DNA of 64,000 nucleotides from Hormiphora californensis (Eukaryota; Ctenophora; Tentaculata; Cydippida; Pleurobrachiidae): NCBI GenBank assembly GCA_020137815.1, contig CM035350.1, positions 7,972,651 to 8,036,650 of the forward strand, read 5' to 3'. Shown piece by piece: positions 1 to 9,893 of this stretch (position 1 is its first letter; each line of letters starts with the position of its first letter). The notes under the pieces were generated by a model. It saw only the letters and a program-made list of their open reading frames with translations, ran no database searches and was not told where the DNA came from. The position numbers and the translations under genes were made by a program.

Positions 1-441
1 AAACTGTGCTGCATCTGGGTCTTTGCACAGGCAAGTTGGTTCATTGTTTGGCAGCACCAATGGTGCAGATGTATGTGAGTTATCTACGTGTGTACGTAGC
101 TCGATGTTCTAATGAGTGTCAAAATTTATTGTTACCATGTTCGCCATTCGCATATCTACACAAATTGACACTGAATAAATTCATACGACCCCTCTGATTT
201 ATATTTTATCCAACAAGATTTGTCAAAATGCTTCCAGATAGCTTCCAAACTTTTCCAAATTAAAACACACTGTCTAAAGTTAAGGGTTCCCGAAGAATGC
301 AATTTATTTATAACAACGTTAATTGTAACATATATTTATGCTTATTTCGTTTTATTCAATTCAACAAAAAAAGCTGTTTTCTCTTTTCAAAAACACAAAA
401 CCTCTCGGTAAAACTTCTTGGTACTTCTGGGAAGAAAAAAT
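1..441. other. 5' flank, no gene recognised
   Basis: AT-rich sequence with only short chance reading frames. I see no conserved domain, RNA gene or clear repeat here before the conserved upstream block of the first cysteine-rich gene. Confidence 0.5.
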
Positions 442-498
442 CGGAACAAAAGGTCGGTTATAAACCAGATGGTGCCTTGCTAAACATATTAGAGAGAA
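442..498 (+). promoter_or_regulatory. Conserved upstream block, cysteine-rich gene 1
   Basis: This block is nearly repeated at 1214-1278 before gene 2. Shared pieces are GGAACAAAAGG near its start and CCAGATGGTGCCTTGCTAAAC (written here as two joined runs, CCAGATGGTG and CCTTGCTAAAC) near its end. A TATA-like TTATAAA lies at about 459-465. The block ends about 90 bp before the start codon, which suits a core promoter or 5' UTR. The surrounding sequence is less similar, so the match is either selected or a remnant of the gene duplication. Confidence 0.55.
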
Positions 499-583
499 TT
501 AACACAATCGCTTTTTCTGTCTGATTCTAAAATTCTCGACTTGGTTCCCAGCTGTTTCAACCATTTCTCTCTCTCTGTAAATC

Positions 584-1039
584 ATGAAGTGTGTTCTATT
601 TGTGTTGTTGGTGGTTGTGGCGGTGGAGGGGTGTAACCACACTTTCATGAAGAATGGTGCAATCTGTTATTCTGGTAATAACTGTGCCTTTGGATGTCAC
701 AATGGAAACTGCTGGAGTCAGTGTGACGGTATGTTGAGAGTAGGAATGAGGGAGGGAGGGGATAAATTACAGTATTTCCCAGTATTTACATTTTTCAATT
801 AAGATAGTCTGGGAATAGTGTGACTGAAACATCTCTCTGTAGCGGTGTGTTGCCTAACTACTGACTGTACCGATGGAGATCTGAGCTGCACCAGTGGATG
901 TGCCCTTCCTGAATGGTGCTGGGTTGTGGGAAATAGCTACGATTCACGTGCTACCTGCAAGACTAATGACGAGTGTGGCCCTGACAATTTCATTAAGTTC
1001 CCCTACAAATACAGCTGCAGTGGAGCCTGTAGCGTTTAA
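584..1039 (+). CDS. Secreted 16-cysteine protein, gene 1
   Basis: Exons 584-728 and 843-1039, with a phase-1 intron (donor GTATGT, acceptor CTGTAG), give 113 aa. Residues 1-16 are a hydrophobic signal peptide starting MKCVLF and ending near AVEG. The mature part has 16 cysteines: six in exon 1 and ten in exon 2, beginning with a CC pair and including an LPEWCW motif. An even number suggests a fully disulfide-bonded extracellular protein. Two paralogues follow on the same strand with the same intron position and the same cysteine pattern. I do not recognise the family. The architecture would fit a defence, venom-like or matrix peptide, but nothing in the sequence decides between these. Confidence 0.8.
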
Positions 1040-1213
1040 ACATAAAACTAATATCTCTCAGTTTCTGAATATTTTAATTGTAGCATGAAAAAAACTTTAG
1101 ATCACTGGCCTTGTGTGTACCTTTTTCCTCCTACCATCCGAATTACCCCTTATTTCCTAGATAGAATGGAATACTTAGTGTACTTCACTGACCTCTCAAT
1201 GGCCCCAGAGAAT

Positions 1214-1278
1214 TGGAACAAAAGGCCGGGGCTTTTTAATCCTAACCAGATGGTGCCTTGCTAAACGGATCAGGGAGG
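1214..1278 (+). promoter_or_regulatory. Conserved upstream block, cysteine-rich gene 2
   Basis: Copy of the block at 442-498, again with GGAACAAAAGG and the CCAGATGGTG/CCTTGCTAAAC pair, ending about 52 bp before the gene 2 start codon. A CTTTTTAAT stretch sits where gene 1 has its TATA-like sequence. Gene 3 has no recognisable copy, so genes 1 and 2 are the more recent duplicates or share regulation that gene 3 lacks. Confidence 0.55.
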
Positions 1279-1329
1279 ATCACCACTATTTAATATCCCT
1301 CCATTTCTCTTCATTTATTGTTGAAGAAG

Positions 1330-1768
1330 ATGAAGTGTGTGCTACTTATTTTAGTCCTGGTGGTGGTTGCGGTGGAGGGGTGTAACCACACGTTCATGAA
1401 GAATGGTGCCAGTTGTTATACTGGTAATAACTGTGCCTTTGGATGTCACAATGGAAACTGTTGGAGTCAGTGTGACGGTATGTAGATCACAAACCACACC
1501 CATGATACATTGGACTAGCGGGCATTCAAGCCTCAAAACACCCCATTCCATAACCTAATTCCTCCCCTCAGCGGTGTGTTGCCTCACCACAAACTGTCTG
1601 GATGGGGATATGAGTTGCACCAGTGGATGTGCCCTCCCTGAATGGTGCTGGGTTGTTGGAAATAGCTACGATGACTATGCTACCTGCAAAACCAATGAAG
1701 AGTGTGGGCCATACAACAAGAGAAAGTTCCCCTACAAATACAGCTGCAGTGGAGCTTGCAGTGTGTAA
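1330..1768 (+). CDS. Secreted 16-cysteine protein, gene 2
   Basis: Exons 1330-1477 and 1572-1768 with a phase-1 intron give 114 aa. It is very close to gene 1: signal peptide starting MKCVLL, the same CNHTFMKNGA segment after cleavage, the same GNNCAFGCHNGNCWSQCD segment and the same LPEWCWVVGNSY in exon 2, with all 16 cysteines kept. Coding identity is high while the intron differs, which points to a recent tandem duplication with constraint on the protein. The last 44 bp of the reading frame are repeated five more times directly after the stop codon. Function unknown. Confidence 0.8.
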
Positions 1769-1986
1769 AGTTCCCTTACAAATACAACTGCAGTGGAGCT
1801 TGCAGTGTGTAAAGTTCCCTTACAAATACAACTGCAGTGGAGCTTGCAGTGTGTAAAGTTCCCTTACAAATACAACTGCAGTGGAGCTTGCAGTGTGTAA
1901 AGTTCCCTTACAAATACAACTGCAGTGGAGCTTGCAGTGTGTAAAGTTCCCTTACAAATACAACTGCAGTGGAGCTTGCAGTGTGT
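1723..1986 (+). repeat. 44-bp tandem repeat born from the gene 2 C-terminal codons
   Basis: The unit starts AAAGTTCCCTTACAAATACA and ends CTTGCAGTGTGT. The first copy (1723-1766) is the coding end of gene 2. Five near-identical copies follow at 1767, 1811, 1855, 1899 and 1943. Because 44 is not a multiple of 3 and a TAA spans each copy junction, the extra copies lie in the 3' UTR and do not lengthen the protein. Confidence 0.9.
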
Positions 1987-2116
1987 AGAGAGTGGAAAAA
2001 GAAGACATCACTGATTTACTGCTTTTATTGAAGAAAAATTGATTTTAATATTCGTGTCTTCCTCCAGATCACATCATACCCCCACCTCTAACACACCTCT
2101 GTTAACATGTTCAGCT

Positions 2117-2579
2117 ATGCGAGGTTTTATGTTGCTAGTGGTTACACTGGCAGTTACTGTTGAGGCGTGTAACTATGCATTCATGAAGGATGGAGCCCGG
2201 TGTGATAGAGAGAATAACTGCACTTACGGGTGCCACAAGTATAGATGTTGGAGTGAGTGCAATGGTAGGTGTATGCAGCAGTTTACTCTCTTTCTTCTAC
2301 TCACTCTCTTAATAATGTTTACACACTCAAATGTCTTCGTTAATAGTTTACTGTCTCTCTAACATCTCTCCAATCCCAGGAATATGCTGTCTGACCACGG
2401 ACTGTTTTGACGGAGAGAACCTCAAGTGTGCCCCCAGTTGCTCCATCCCCGAGTGGTGTTATCTCTCCGGCGATCACTGGGATGGGTATGTTGAGTGTAA
2501 CCAGAACAGCGAGTGTGGAAAGGACAACAAGGAGAAATTCCCGGGGCAGTATCGGTGTGGTTCTACTTGTACCGCGTAG
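2117..2579 (+). CDS. Secreted 16-cysteine protein, gene 3 (divergent paralogue)
   Basis: Exons 2117-2264 and 2380-2579 with a phase-1 intron give 115 aa. The start is the ATG before RGFMLLVV, because it begins a clean signal peptide ending near TVEA; an upstream in-frame ATG at 2039 would add a non-signal leader. All 16 cysteines of genes 1 and 2 are conserved, along with FMKDGA, the CCLTTDC motif and PEWC, but most other residues differ. It is the older paralogue of the cluster and lacks the shared upstream block. Function unknown. Confidence 0.78.
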
Positions 2580-2681
2580 AGAGGGAGAATTAAGGTGGGG
2601 TGTTATCTAACAAAGGAAGGGAGGAGGATGAGTTGGGAGGCTGTTATTTTATCTCTCATGTGTAGTATTTATCTCAGCTGA

Positions 2682-2687
2682 AATAAA
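2682..2687 (+). terminator. AATAAA polyadenylation signal of gene 3
   Basis: A consensus AATAAA lies 103 bp after the stop codon of gene 3, followed by a T/G-rich stretch as expected for a cleavage site. Confidence 0.5.
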
Positions 2688-3188
2688 ATATTTGTGTTAT
2701 GATTTGGGTGTAGAGAAATATCACCAGGCCAAAAATACACAGTTGTAGTGACAAGATAAACAATGAAACATTTGCAACTCACTTGAAACTACTGTAGATT
2801 CTCAAAGCATTCTTTTTCAAACACCACGTATGTCATTTTCATCCCCTTTCCCACACAGTTTCAATCCACTGCCACAATATCTCGTATCCCGGATGGACTT
2901 TGAAGTCTCCGTTTCAATCGCAAAATCGTGACGCCAGCTTGTGTCATCCTAAAATCGGGAAGTGATGCGCTGAGATCATACCGCACAGTGAGTCGCGCGT
3001 TACATCAGGTCAAACACAGAGGAATGTAGGCGGGGATTGGGAGAAGGATGGAAACTGATACCGGGATTTGAGACAACACAGGGGAGAAGGATCAGGGAAA
3101 CACAGTACGGAGCGAAAACTGAATCGGGGGTCAGAGGATATGTTACTGAGGAGAGAAACAATGATATCTGTAAAAGAAAATAATATAG
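2688..3188. other. Intergenic, nothing recognised
   Basis: Between the cysteine-rich cluster and the foldback element I see no open frame with protein-like character, no RNA gene and no clear repeat. Confidence 0.5.
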
Positions 3189-4588
3189 TTTAAGGGTACG
3201 CTAACCAAAAATTTTTTTCGAGTGCAGGGAAATCTCTCACCGTAGGGTTGTAGGCCATACCAAGGAGACCTCAAATATGCAATTTTAGCCCTTAAGTCGA
3301 ATTCATATTTTTGCTACAGCTGTTTAAAAAATGTCCTGAAAATACGTTTTTGGCATCTCAAAAATTTTTTTTCAAAGATAGGAGCATGAAAATTTGGGGA
3401 TTTGAAGAGGACATGAAGGTGAATAACCACAAAAATTTTTTTTGCAATCCGAGCTGATTTCCGGTCCTGAGATGGATTTCTTTTTTTCCACTTTAACGCC
3501 CTATTTGGCAAAGTTCCGAAAACATGTGAAAGCTGTAAATTGGTGAAAAGTTGCGTCTAACGATTATCTAAGTGGCCATAAATTTTGGGCGTGTCCTTAT
3601 TTGAGATAAGCTGTACGGAGTTTTTTTTGTGAAAGCCGTCATTTCAGAAATAAATAAATTCCCTGTATCTCAAAAACGGCTAATCGTAGAGACCTGAGAC
3701 TATGCTTAAACGATTCAGAAGGTCCGATTTTGGGGGGGTCTTCTGAGAGACATTTTGCTCCTACTTCAACCGTTTTTGCTGTAATTGCGAAAAACAATAA
3801 CCCATCTTCGCCATCGTGGATTTTTTGTGATTTTGTTTTTGATGATTATAGGGACCCATATGGACCAAATAGTGAAGGAATTAGCTTGTTAAACATTTTT
3901 CCATAGTTTCGGTCCTTTCTTAGCTAAAATTCCCTAATTACAGGATATTGGAGTTTAGCTTTTGCCCTTTTCATAGAATTTGTTTTTCGCAATTACAGCA
4001 AAAACGGTTGAAGTAGGAGCAAAATGTCTCTCAGAAGACCCCCCCAAAATCGGACCTTCTGAATCGTTTAAGCATAGTCTCAGGTCTCTACGATCAGCCG
4101 TTTTTGAGATACAGGGAATTTATTTATTTCTGAAATGACGGCTTTCACAAAAAAAATTCTGTACAGCTTATCTCAAATAAGGACACGCCCAAAATTTATG
4201 GCCACTTAGATAATCGTTAGACGCAACTTTTCACCAATTTACAGCTTTCACATATTTTCGGAACTTTGCCAAATAGGGCGTTAAAGTGGAAAAAAAGAAA
4301 TCCATCTCAGGACCGGAAATCAGCTCGGATTGCAAAAAAAAATTTTGTGGTTATTCACCTTCATGTCCTCTTCAAATCCCCAAATTTTCATGCTCCTATC
4401 TTTGAAAAATAATTTTTGAGATGCCAAAAACGTATTTTCAGGACATTTTTTAAACAGCTGTAGCAAAAATATGAATTCGACTTAAGGGCTAAAATTGCAT
4501 ATTTGAGGTCTCCTTGGTATGGCCTACAACCCTACGGTGAGAGATTTCCCTGCACTCGAAAAAAAATTTTGGTTAGCGTACCCTTAAA
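3189..4588. mobile_element. 1.4-kb foldback element with TTAA ends
   Basis: Two inverted arms of about 610 bp (3189-3805 and about 3978-4588) flank a short non-repeated centre of roughly 170 bp. The ends read TTTAAGGGTACGCTAACC and, at the far end, its reverse complement, so each end is bordered by TTAA, the target duplicated by piggyBac-type transposases. The arms differ only at scattered bases. No coding capacity was seen, so it would be non-autonomous. It ends 46 bp from the URB1 stop codon and may be in the URB1 3' UTR. Confidence 0.8.
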
Positions 4589-4634
4589 ATGGTCATATAA
4601 TAAGTTAAGTAAAAACATTAGAAAACTAACATTA

Positions 4635-7600
4635 TCAAGATATAATCTCCCTACAAATGCCCTGTTCTGCCAATTCCTTCTGAATTTTAGACTTTCTAAT
4701 TCCTAACACCTTCTCAAAGAGTCGCTTTATTAATCTCACAGTGCCAGGGTCAGTACCTGGACAATAAAGCTGGGTAAAACACAGCTGTAGTACATGGCGT
4801 CGTGCCAAGATCTGATAGTCATTCTCATCTCTCACCGCACAACACAACATGTCCAGTAACCAATTCTGTTCGTGTCTGTAGGTGGAGCCCTCCGAGCTAC
4901 AGAACATCTTGTAAAACATTGGCACATCGCCAAAATCAAATACAGCTCTCTGTAGGAGGAAGTGACAGACCGATGTAAAGAGAGACTTGTGGGGTGTGAA
5001 CAGTGTCTGGAGGACAATACCAATAAAGTAAGCAATCAAGTGGGGGATTCTCTGGCATTTCTCAGTCACTGAATTCTCTAACATTTTCAGGAGATGTAGA
5101 CACATGGCTCGCTCCTTGAACTTCTCTCCCTCACAAAGCTGCAGGATGGCCTCTAGACACCTATATCCCACCGTCCTGGTGACGAGATCGTAACTTGACA
5201 GGGAGAGGAAGGCGACCCGGGAAATGGGACTCGCCAAGATGGTCCTACATTCCATTTCACCATGGGTACACACGTGATATAGGAGAGATAGGATGAACTC
5301 AGCACTATAGGTCGGGGTTGGGGGAGGCGGGGCGTCCGTTGTTAAAGGGAAGTTATTGATCAACCCAGTCAGTAGCCCAGTATCCAACCCCTCCAGGACC
5401 TTGCAGCTATACTCGTTGTACAGGGTGATATTCTTAATCCCCCTCATCTCGGGTACGTGCTCAGGCCCATAAGCGAAGGGGTATTTGGAAGTTACACCCT
5501 TCTGTTGGAGTAGTTTCAGGATGTTTAACAGACACTGATCAGCTGGGGATGTGGTTGCAGTGTATGCTGCTTGGAAGAGAGAGTAGAGGGAGTCTGTGAG
5601 GGAGGAGTCATCCACCTTACCACTGCTAAGTAGGGTGTAGAGAAGGTTTGCTGTGTCATGTTTCACATCCCCATTCTCCCCAACTAAACCCCGTGAGGTG
5701 GACACCAGGGTAAGGAGGGTCTGGCTGATGGAGGAGGAAGGTAGGATGTCCTGGAATGTTAGGACCAGGTGCGTTGCTATGCGCAGTTCATCTGAGGTAG
5801 GTTCGGTTGCTAGGGAACCAAGGACACCCTCACATTTCCGTCTGGTAAACACGGGAAGTGTTTTCTCGAATATTGAGACGTAGGAGGAGAGGAAGAGGGA
5901 GCATACCTCCTCATTTCCACATGACACCATCCACTCAAAGATCTGTTTCAGCCATTTCTTACTCCGCAAACAGCCCGATAACTTTGCGGCTAGCTCAAAC
6001 GCATCAGAAATAAAGAAAGCAGCAGATGACTTTTCTAGGAAGGCTTCCTCCAAGACAGCATCTGCATGTTCTTTGGTTACCATGGTAACGCTAGATAACA
6101 ATAGCCCTCTCCTATTTTGAGGAAGTTTCATGAAACACTCAAAGGTAACAGCAATCTTGGTGCTTGCTGGTTCGTGAGAAGCTGACAGGACTTCTTCAAT
6201 TAGTTTTCCTGCTAACAACTCCCACTCACATTCAGATTGAGCCATCCGTTCATGAATGCTCTTCAAGGTAGATTTAGGAAGTTTCTCAAGGAACAAAGTG
6301 AATGAGGCTGCTTCTTCCTCTCCCATTCCCTGGTACCACCGAGCAAGGAACCCACCATGTCTAATGGGATATTTATTCTGGAGGAGGCCCAGCAACTCCT
6401 CCGTTGGTGTCGGAGTGGGGTTAGGAACAAATGTATTCCGGTGCTCCTTTGCAAAGTTATTTATCCCCTCAAAACTCCCCACAGCCTCTGTCACAGAAAA
6501 CATAGGCAGTATCGTTGAACCTCGGAGATGTGATGTTACTATTTTAAGTACCAGCTGATCTCCTAAAGTCTCCCTCTGGGCGATACACTGCATTGTTGCC
6601 AGGGGTGAAATGGTAGCCTTTTCACCGGCTAGATAGTAGTCCCACAACTCCCTCAGAAGAGCAGGGGTCAGACCATCCCCTGACATTATTCCTTCCCCTC
6701 CCTCTTTTATAAACTCCAGATTTATCTTCAACTCAGGTTTGCTTTGTGACAAATCTTCAAGGATGACTTTTTTGAGTTCAGAGTATGGTTTCACGATTCC
6801 ATTCAGGCTAGGTCCCATTTCCAGAATAGACATCACAATTTCTGGGTATTTAACTTTGTTTAGATCCAAGATACGCCGCATAAACCTCACTCTTGCTCCC
6901 TCTCCTTCCTCTAACTCAGCTAGAACGTTCTCGGAAAGGATGTTCCTCTGAGACAGGAACTTGAAGAGGATATCCTCCGGAGCGACAGAGAGAAGTGTAT
7001 AGAGATCCTTGTTTGAAGGAGTTTCCTGGAGGGTCGACATAACCCGTCCCTCAGCAACACAATACGGATCAATGGTCAGGTAGGGGAGGATATCAGTAGT
7101 AGGAGATAGTTCAGGGAGTTGAAATAGGGCTTGTTGGGCCAAGTGTGGTCTGTGTTCTCTCAACTCTTGGACTACCAATGCAGTTGATTGGAGGACCTCT
7201 CTCACAATCACCCCATCCCCCACAGCAGGCCCTTTTTTGTCTAGGAATTGTGACAGAACAGGTGGAATAAGATAATCCAAGATCTGTTTGTCTGTAACTT
7301 CGGACGTCACTTTAGACAGGGCAATGCCTAAAGAGGAGGTTGGTTTTAGGCCACTGTCAACGGTTGAGTCCCCACTTCTCACTGCCAAAACAGATTCCAG
7401 TAACACCAGATCTGGTTCAGTTTTGGATAGGATGGTTGTAATAACCTGGAAGGGCACCTCAGGACACCTAGCGGACACCTCAATAATGAGGGATTCAGGT
7501 AGAGATGGAGCGTTGCGGAGGAAAGAGAGGAGAATGGGGTTACTGGTTGTAGAACCGAATATGTCACTCGCTGAGCTGTCGAAGATAATACCCGATTTAA

Positions 7601-8396
7601 CATCAAATAGAAGAGAAAAGAACTTTTCGGTGAGACTTTTTAACTCGGTGTGTATCCCTTCTTCAGTTAAAAACTTGGAAATGTTAACCAGGACAGGAAC
7701 GGCAAAAAACTGACATTTTATCTTCTTTTGGATTGAGTATTTTTCAAAGACAAACTCAGTCAGAACACGCATCATTTCCACTCTCAACTCAGTAGATTCC
7801 TTGTTCAGGCACCTTGTCATGTTCTTCAGCACATTTTTCATTGCCATGAACTTCACACGCAGCTCATTAGACGGTACACACAGAAAGGACATGAGGAACC
7901 TGACGGCCAGCTCGTGTGTTGACCCTGACTGAGAGAGGAGCTGTCGAAGAGCCGCATTTCCAAAGTTGAAGTTATCCAGGAGCAGCTTCGTGACAGGTGT
8001 TCCCAGGAGGTTTAGGTAAATCAAGAACTGGAGACAGTTGGACCGACCCGGCACTGATGCATACCTACTTAGGCAACCGTATACAGAGTGTATCCGCTCC
8101 TTAAGTACCTTTCTTGCAATTGCTATAGCTTGGGTTTGGAAATGGGTGTGTTCAGAGAGGACGGTTTGGAAGACGGTAGCTAGGAGTTGGAAAACAGGAC
8201 CTGATTGGGCGTGTTGTCCTGTCCCAGAATCCCACCATTCGAACACCTCAGTTAGTGAGGGTGACTGAGTGAGCAGAAAGGGGAGTTGGGATGAGTCCGA
8301 TTTTATAAGGTTAACCAGGGTCAGAATGGGCTGCGAATCGGTGCCATCGTCGCCTTTGATTAGCTTCAGAATTCTGTTTACTTCACCTGCCGCCAT
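4635..8396 (-). CDS. URB1: URB1/Npa1-like nucleolar pre-ribosome protein
   Basis: A single uninterrupted 1,253-aa frame. Residues about 100-250 resemble the Npa1 N-terminal region of URB1: an LxxFLxYLNLLG helix, then SFLCVPSNELRVKFM, then KKIKCQFFAVPVLVNISKFL. The C-terminus (about 1,050-1,240) resembles the URB1 C-terminal domain: RVAFLSLSSYDLVTRTVGYR, DVPMFYKMF, NWLLDMLC and the ARRHVLQLCF stretch. URB1 acts in the nucleolus in early 60S assembly. Human URB1 is about 2,270 aa and yeast about 1,760, so this protein is shorter, mainly in the middle. It has no introns, unlike most genes around it. The start is the first ATG (MAAGEV). It lies head-to-tail with SERF, 204 bp apart. Confidence 0.88.
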   Translation of the reverse strand: MAAGEVNRILKLIKGDDGTDSQPILTLVNLIKSDSSQLPFLLTQSPSLTEVFEWWDSGTGQHAQSGPVFQLLATVFQTVLSEHTHFQTQAIAIARKVLKERIHSVYGCLSRYASVPGRSNCLQFLIYLNLLGTPVTKLLLDNFNFGNAALRQLLSQSGSTHELAVRFLMSFLCVPSNELRVKFMAMKNVLKNMTRCLNKESTELRVEMMRVLTEFVFEKYSIQKKIKCQFFAVPVLVNISKFLTEEGIHTELKSLTEKFFSLLFDVKSGIIFDSSASDIFGSTTSNPILLSFLRNAPSLPESLIIEVSARCPEVPFQVITTILSKTEPDLVLLESVLAVRSGDSTVDSGLKPTSSLGIALSKVTSEVTDKQILDYLIPPVLSQFLDKKGPAVGDGVIVREVLQSTALVVQELREHRPHLAQQALFQLPELSPTTDILPYLTIDPYCVAEGRVMSTLQETPSNKDLYTLLSVAPEDILFKFLSQRNILSENVLAELEEGEGARVRFMRRILDLNKVKYPEIVMSILEMGPSLNGIVKPYSELKKVILEDLSQSKPELKINLEFIKEGGEGIMSGDGLTPALLRELWDYYLAGEKATISPLATMQCIAQRETLGDQLVLKIVTSHLRGSTILPMFSVTEAVGSFEGINNFAKEHRNTFVPNPTPTPTEELLGLLQNKYPIRHGGFLARWYQGMGEEEAASFTLFLEKLPKSTLKSIHERMAQSECEWELLAGKLIEEVLSASHEPASTKIAVTFECFMKLPQNRRGLLLSSVTMVTKEHADAVLEEAFLEKSSAAFFISDAFELAAKLSGCLRSKKWLKQIFEWMVSCGNEEVCSLFLSSYVSIFEKTLPVFTRRKCEGVLGSLATEPTSDELRIATHLVLTFQDILPSSSISQTLLTLVSTSRGLVGENGDVKHDTANLLYTLLSSGKVDDSSLTDSLYSLFQAAYTATTSPADQCLLNILKLLQQKGVTSKYPFAYGPEHVPEMRGIKNITLYNEYSCKVLEGLDTGLLTGLINNFPLTTDAPPPPTPTYSAEFILSLLYHVCTHGEMECRTILASPISRVAFLSLSSYDLVTRTVGYRCLEAILQLCEGEKFKERAMCLHLLKMLENSVTEKCQRIPHLIAYFIGIVLQTLFTPHKSLFTSVCHFLLQRAVFDFGDVPMFYKMFCSSEGSTYRHEQNWLLDMLCCAVRDENDYQILARRHVLQLCFTQLYCPGTDPGTVRLIKRLFEKVLGIRKSKIQKELAEQGICREIIS

Positions 8397-8600
8397 TCTA
8401 GATAGAGGATTATTTGATAAGTGATCCAGTCTTGATCAGTTAAATTAAAACAATAAAATATTGAATGCTGTAGATATTAGAGAAGTAAAGATCATAAACA
8501 AGCTCGACAGAACAATAGTAAAAATACTTGAAATTGGTTATGTATAAATTGTGTATTCAGTTTTCCCATGTGAGTTCGTTAATCACTCAGTGCTATTATT

Positions 8601-8886
8601 TCATTTGCCTCCCGCGGCAGCCTCAGCTTTCTTAGCAGCTGCTTTTGCTTGTTTCTCTCTCATAGCTGCGGCATCTCGCTCCTCTCTCTGAGCCCGAGTC
8701 AGTCCTTTGTTACCTTCTGTTTCGCTCGAACCTGCATAGGAAAACGTGTTAGGAATGACAGCGCTATTAAGCCAACTAATATGCCGTGATTTGAACTGAA
8801 AATTGAATTACTTACTTTTATTCTTGTTCCCATTTTTCTTTGCATTCTTCTCCCTTGCAAGATCACGCTGGTTTCCACGAGCCATG
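8601..8886 (-). CDS. SERF: SERF-like small basic protein, frame broken after the start codon
   Basis: Exon 1 is about 8816-8886 and exon 2 is 8601-8731, with donor GTAAGT and acceptor ATGCAG. Exon 1 encodes RGNQRDLAREKNAKKNGNKN, the 4F5/SERF signature. Exon 2 encodes GLTRAQREERDAAAMREKQA and a Lys/Ala-rich tail ending GGK. SERF proteins are about 60-aa modifiers of protein aggregation. The expected first residues M-A-R-G are read only if one T is removed from ATGGCTTCGTGG at 8876-8886; as given, the ATG frame stops after a few codons. Either the assembly has one extra base or initiation is unusual. The rest of the frame is intact, so a sequencing indel is more likely than a dead gene. Confidence 0.8.
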
Positions 8887-9172
8887 AGGGTGGTTAATCA
8901 AGAACACTATGGAACGTTAAACATGGTGGTTATCTTAAGTACAAATAAATGGCCCGCGAGGAGTCAAGACTCAAGTAGACTAATGTTCATTGTGTTTAGT
9001 TCTTTATAAAAGAAAACAATTTTCTAAGGTTGCGAAAGTTAATAATATCGAGTATTTATATCCCGCTATCATGCGTTAAATATGCTAGTTCACTACTCGT
9101 TTATACTATGTAGAACTTAAAGATGTACTTAAAGAACACCGAGATTATCGTTAAAACTAACACCGCGTCTAA

Positions 9173-9441
9173 AGTCCGATTTTTAATAATGTGAACGGGG
9201 GGCGCGCATTAAATTTCACTTAATTCCATTTGCGCGTGCTAAATTCTGTTCCTGATAAGATAGAGACTTTTCATTGGTCGCATTGGAAAGATACAGTTTC
9301 TTTCTTTCCAACGCAACCAAGATCAAGTCTTTATCTTATCAGGAGCCAGAGATATGATCGAAACAAACGAAGAAAAACTTTCCCACGGTGCGTGGGAAAG
9401 TTTTTTGCGCGCCCCCCGTTCACATTATTAAAAATCAGACT
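9173..9441. mobile_element. Small foldback/MITE-like element
   Basis: Terminal inverted repeats of about 35 bp run AGTCCGATTTTTAATAATG inward from 9173 and are mirrored at 9405-9441, followed by a GGGGGGCGCGC inner segment on each side. The interior has a second inverted pair around TCTTATCAGG. No clear target duplication was found. Part of the interior (about 9285-9360) is shared with the SEC31 upstream region. Confidence 0.65.
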
Positions 9442-9841
9442 ATATATAGCGGCCATGATAAAGTTTCATCATTTATTTATTATCTCTGATATACATTACA
9501 ATATAACATGTAATATTGCACCTTCTTGCGTGCTGAAGAACTGGTACTCGGATTGTTCTGAACATGAAAAGATAGTCTGTTTGTGATGGTTTTCAATGGA
9601 AAGGTAGTTAGATTAGGTTAAAATGGGCATGCTGCTGATAGAATATTAAGTTAATGATAGTGATTAAATTAATAAGATAAAATAGTGTAGATAAGTTAAT
9701 GCTGTTAAGATTTAAAATAAGTGTAGATAAGTATTAATAAATAGTAGATAGAAATATAAAATATGCTGATCGAAGGGTAATAATAAGTTAATTAATAGAA
9801 TAAAATCAACATTATAATTTAATAAGTATAAAAATATTGTA

Positions 9842-9893
9842 AAACAGTATACAGTGTTGAAACAGTATACAGTGTTGAAACAGTATACAGCGG
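9842..9893. repeat. 18-bp tandem repeat with GTATAC core
   Basis: Three copies of AAACAGTATACAGTGTTG, the third partial, in an AT-rich non-coding stretch. Confidence 0.8.

Noticed and set aside
6256-6558. Plus-strand frames opposite URB1
   Set aside because: Antisense shadows of the conserved URB1 frame.
9230-9586. 118-aa plus-strand frame
   Set aside because: Lies across the small foldback element and has no protein-like pattern.
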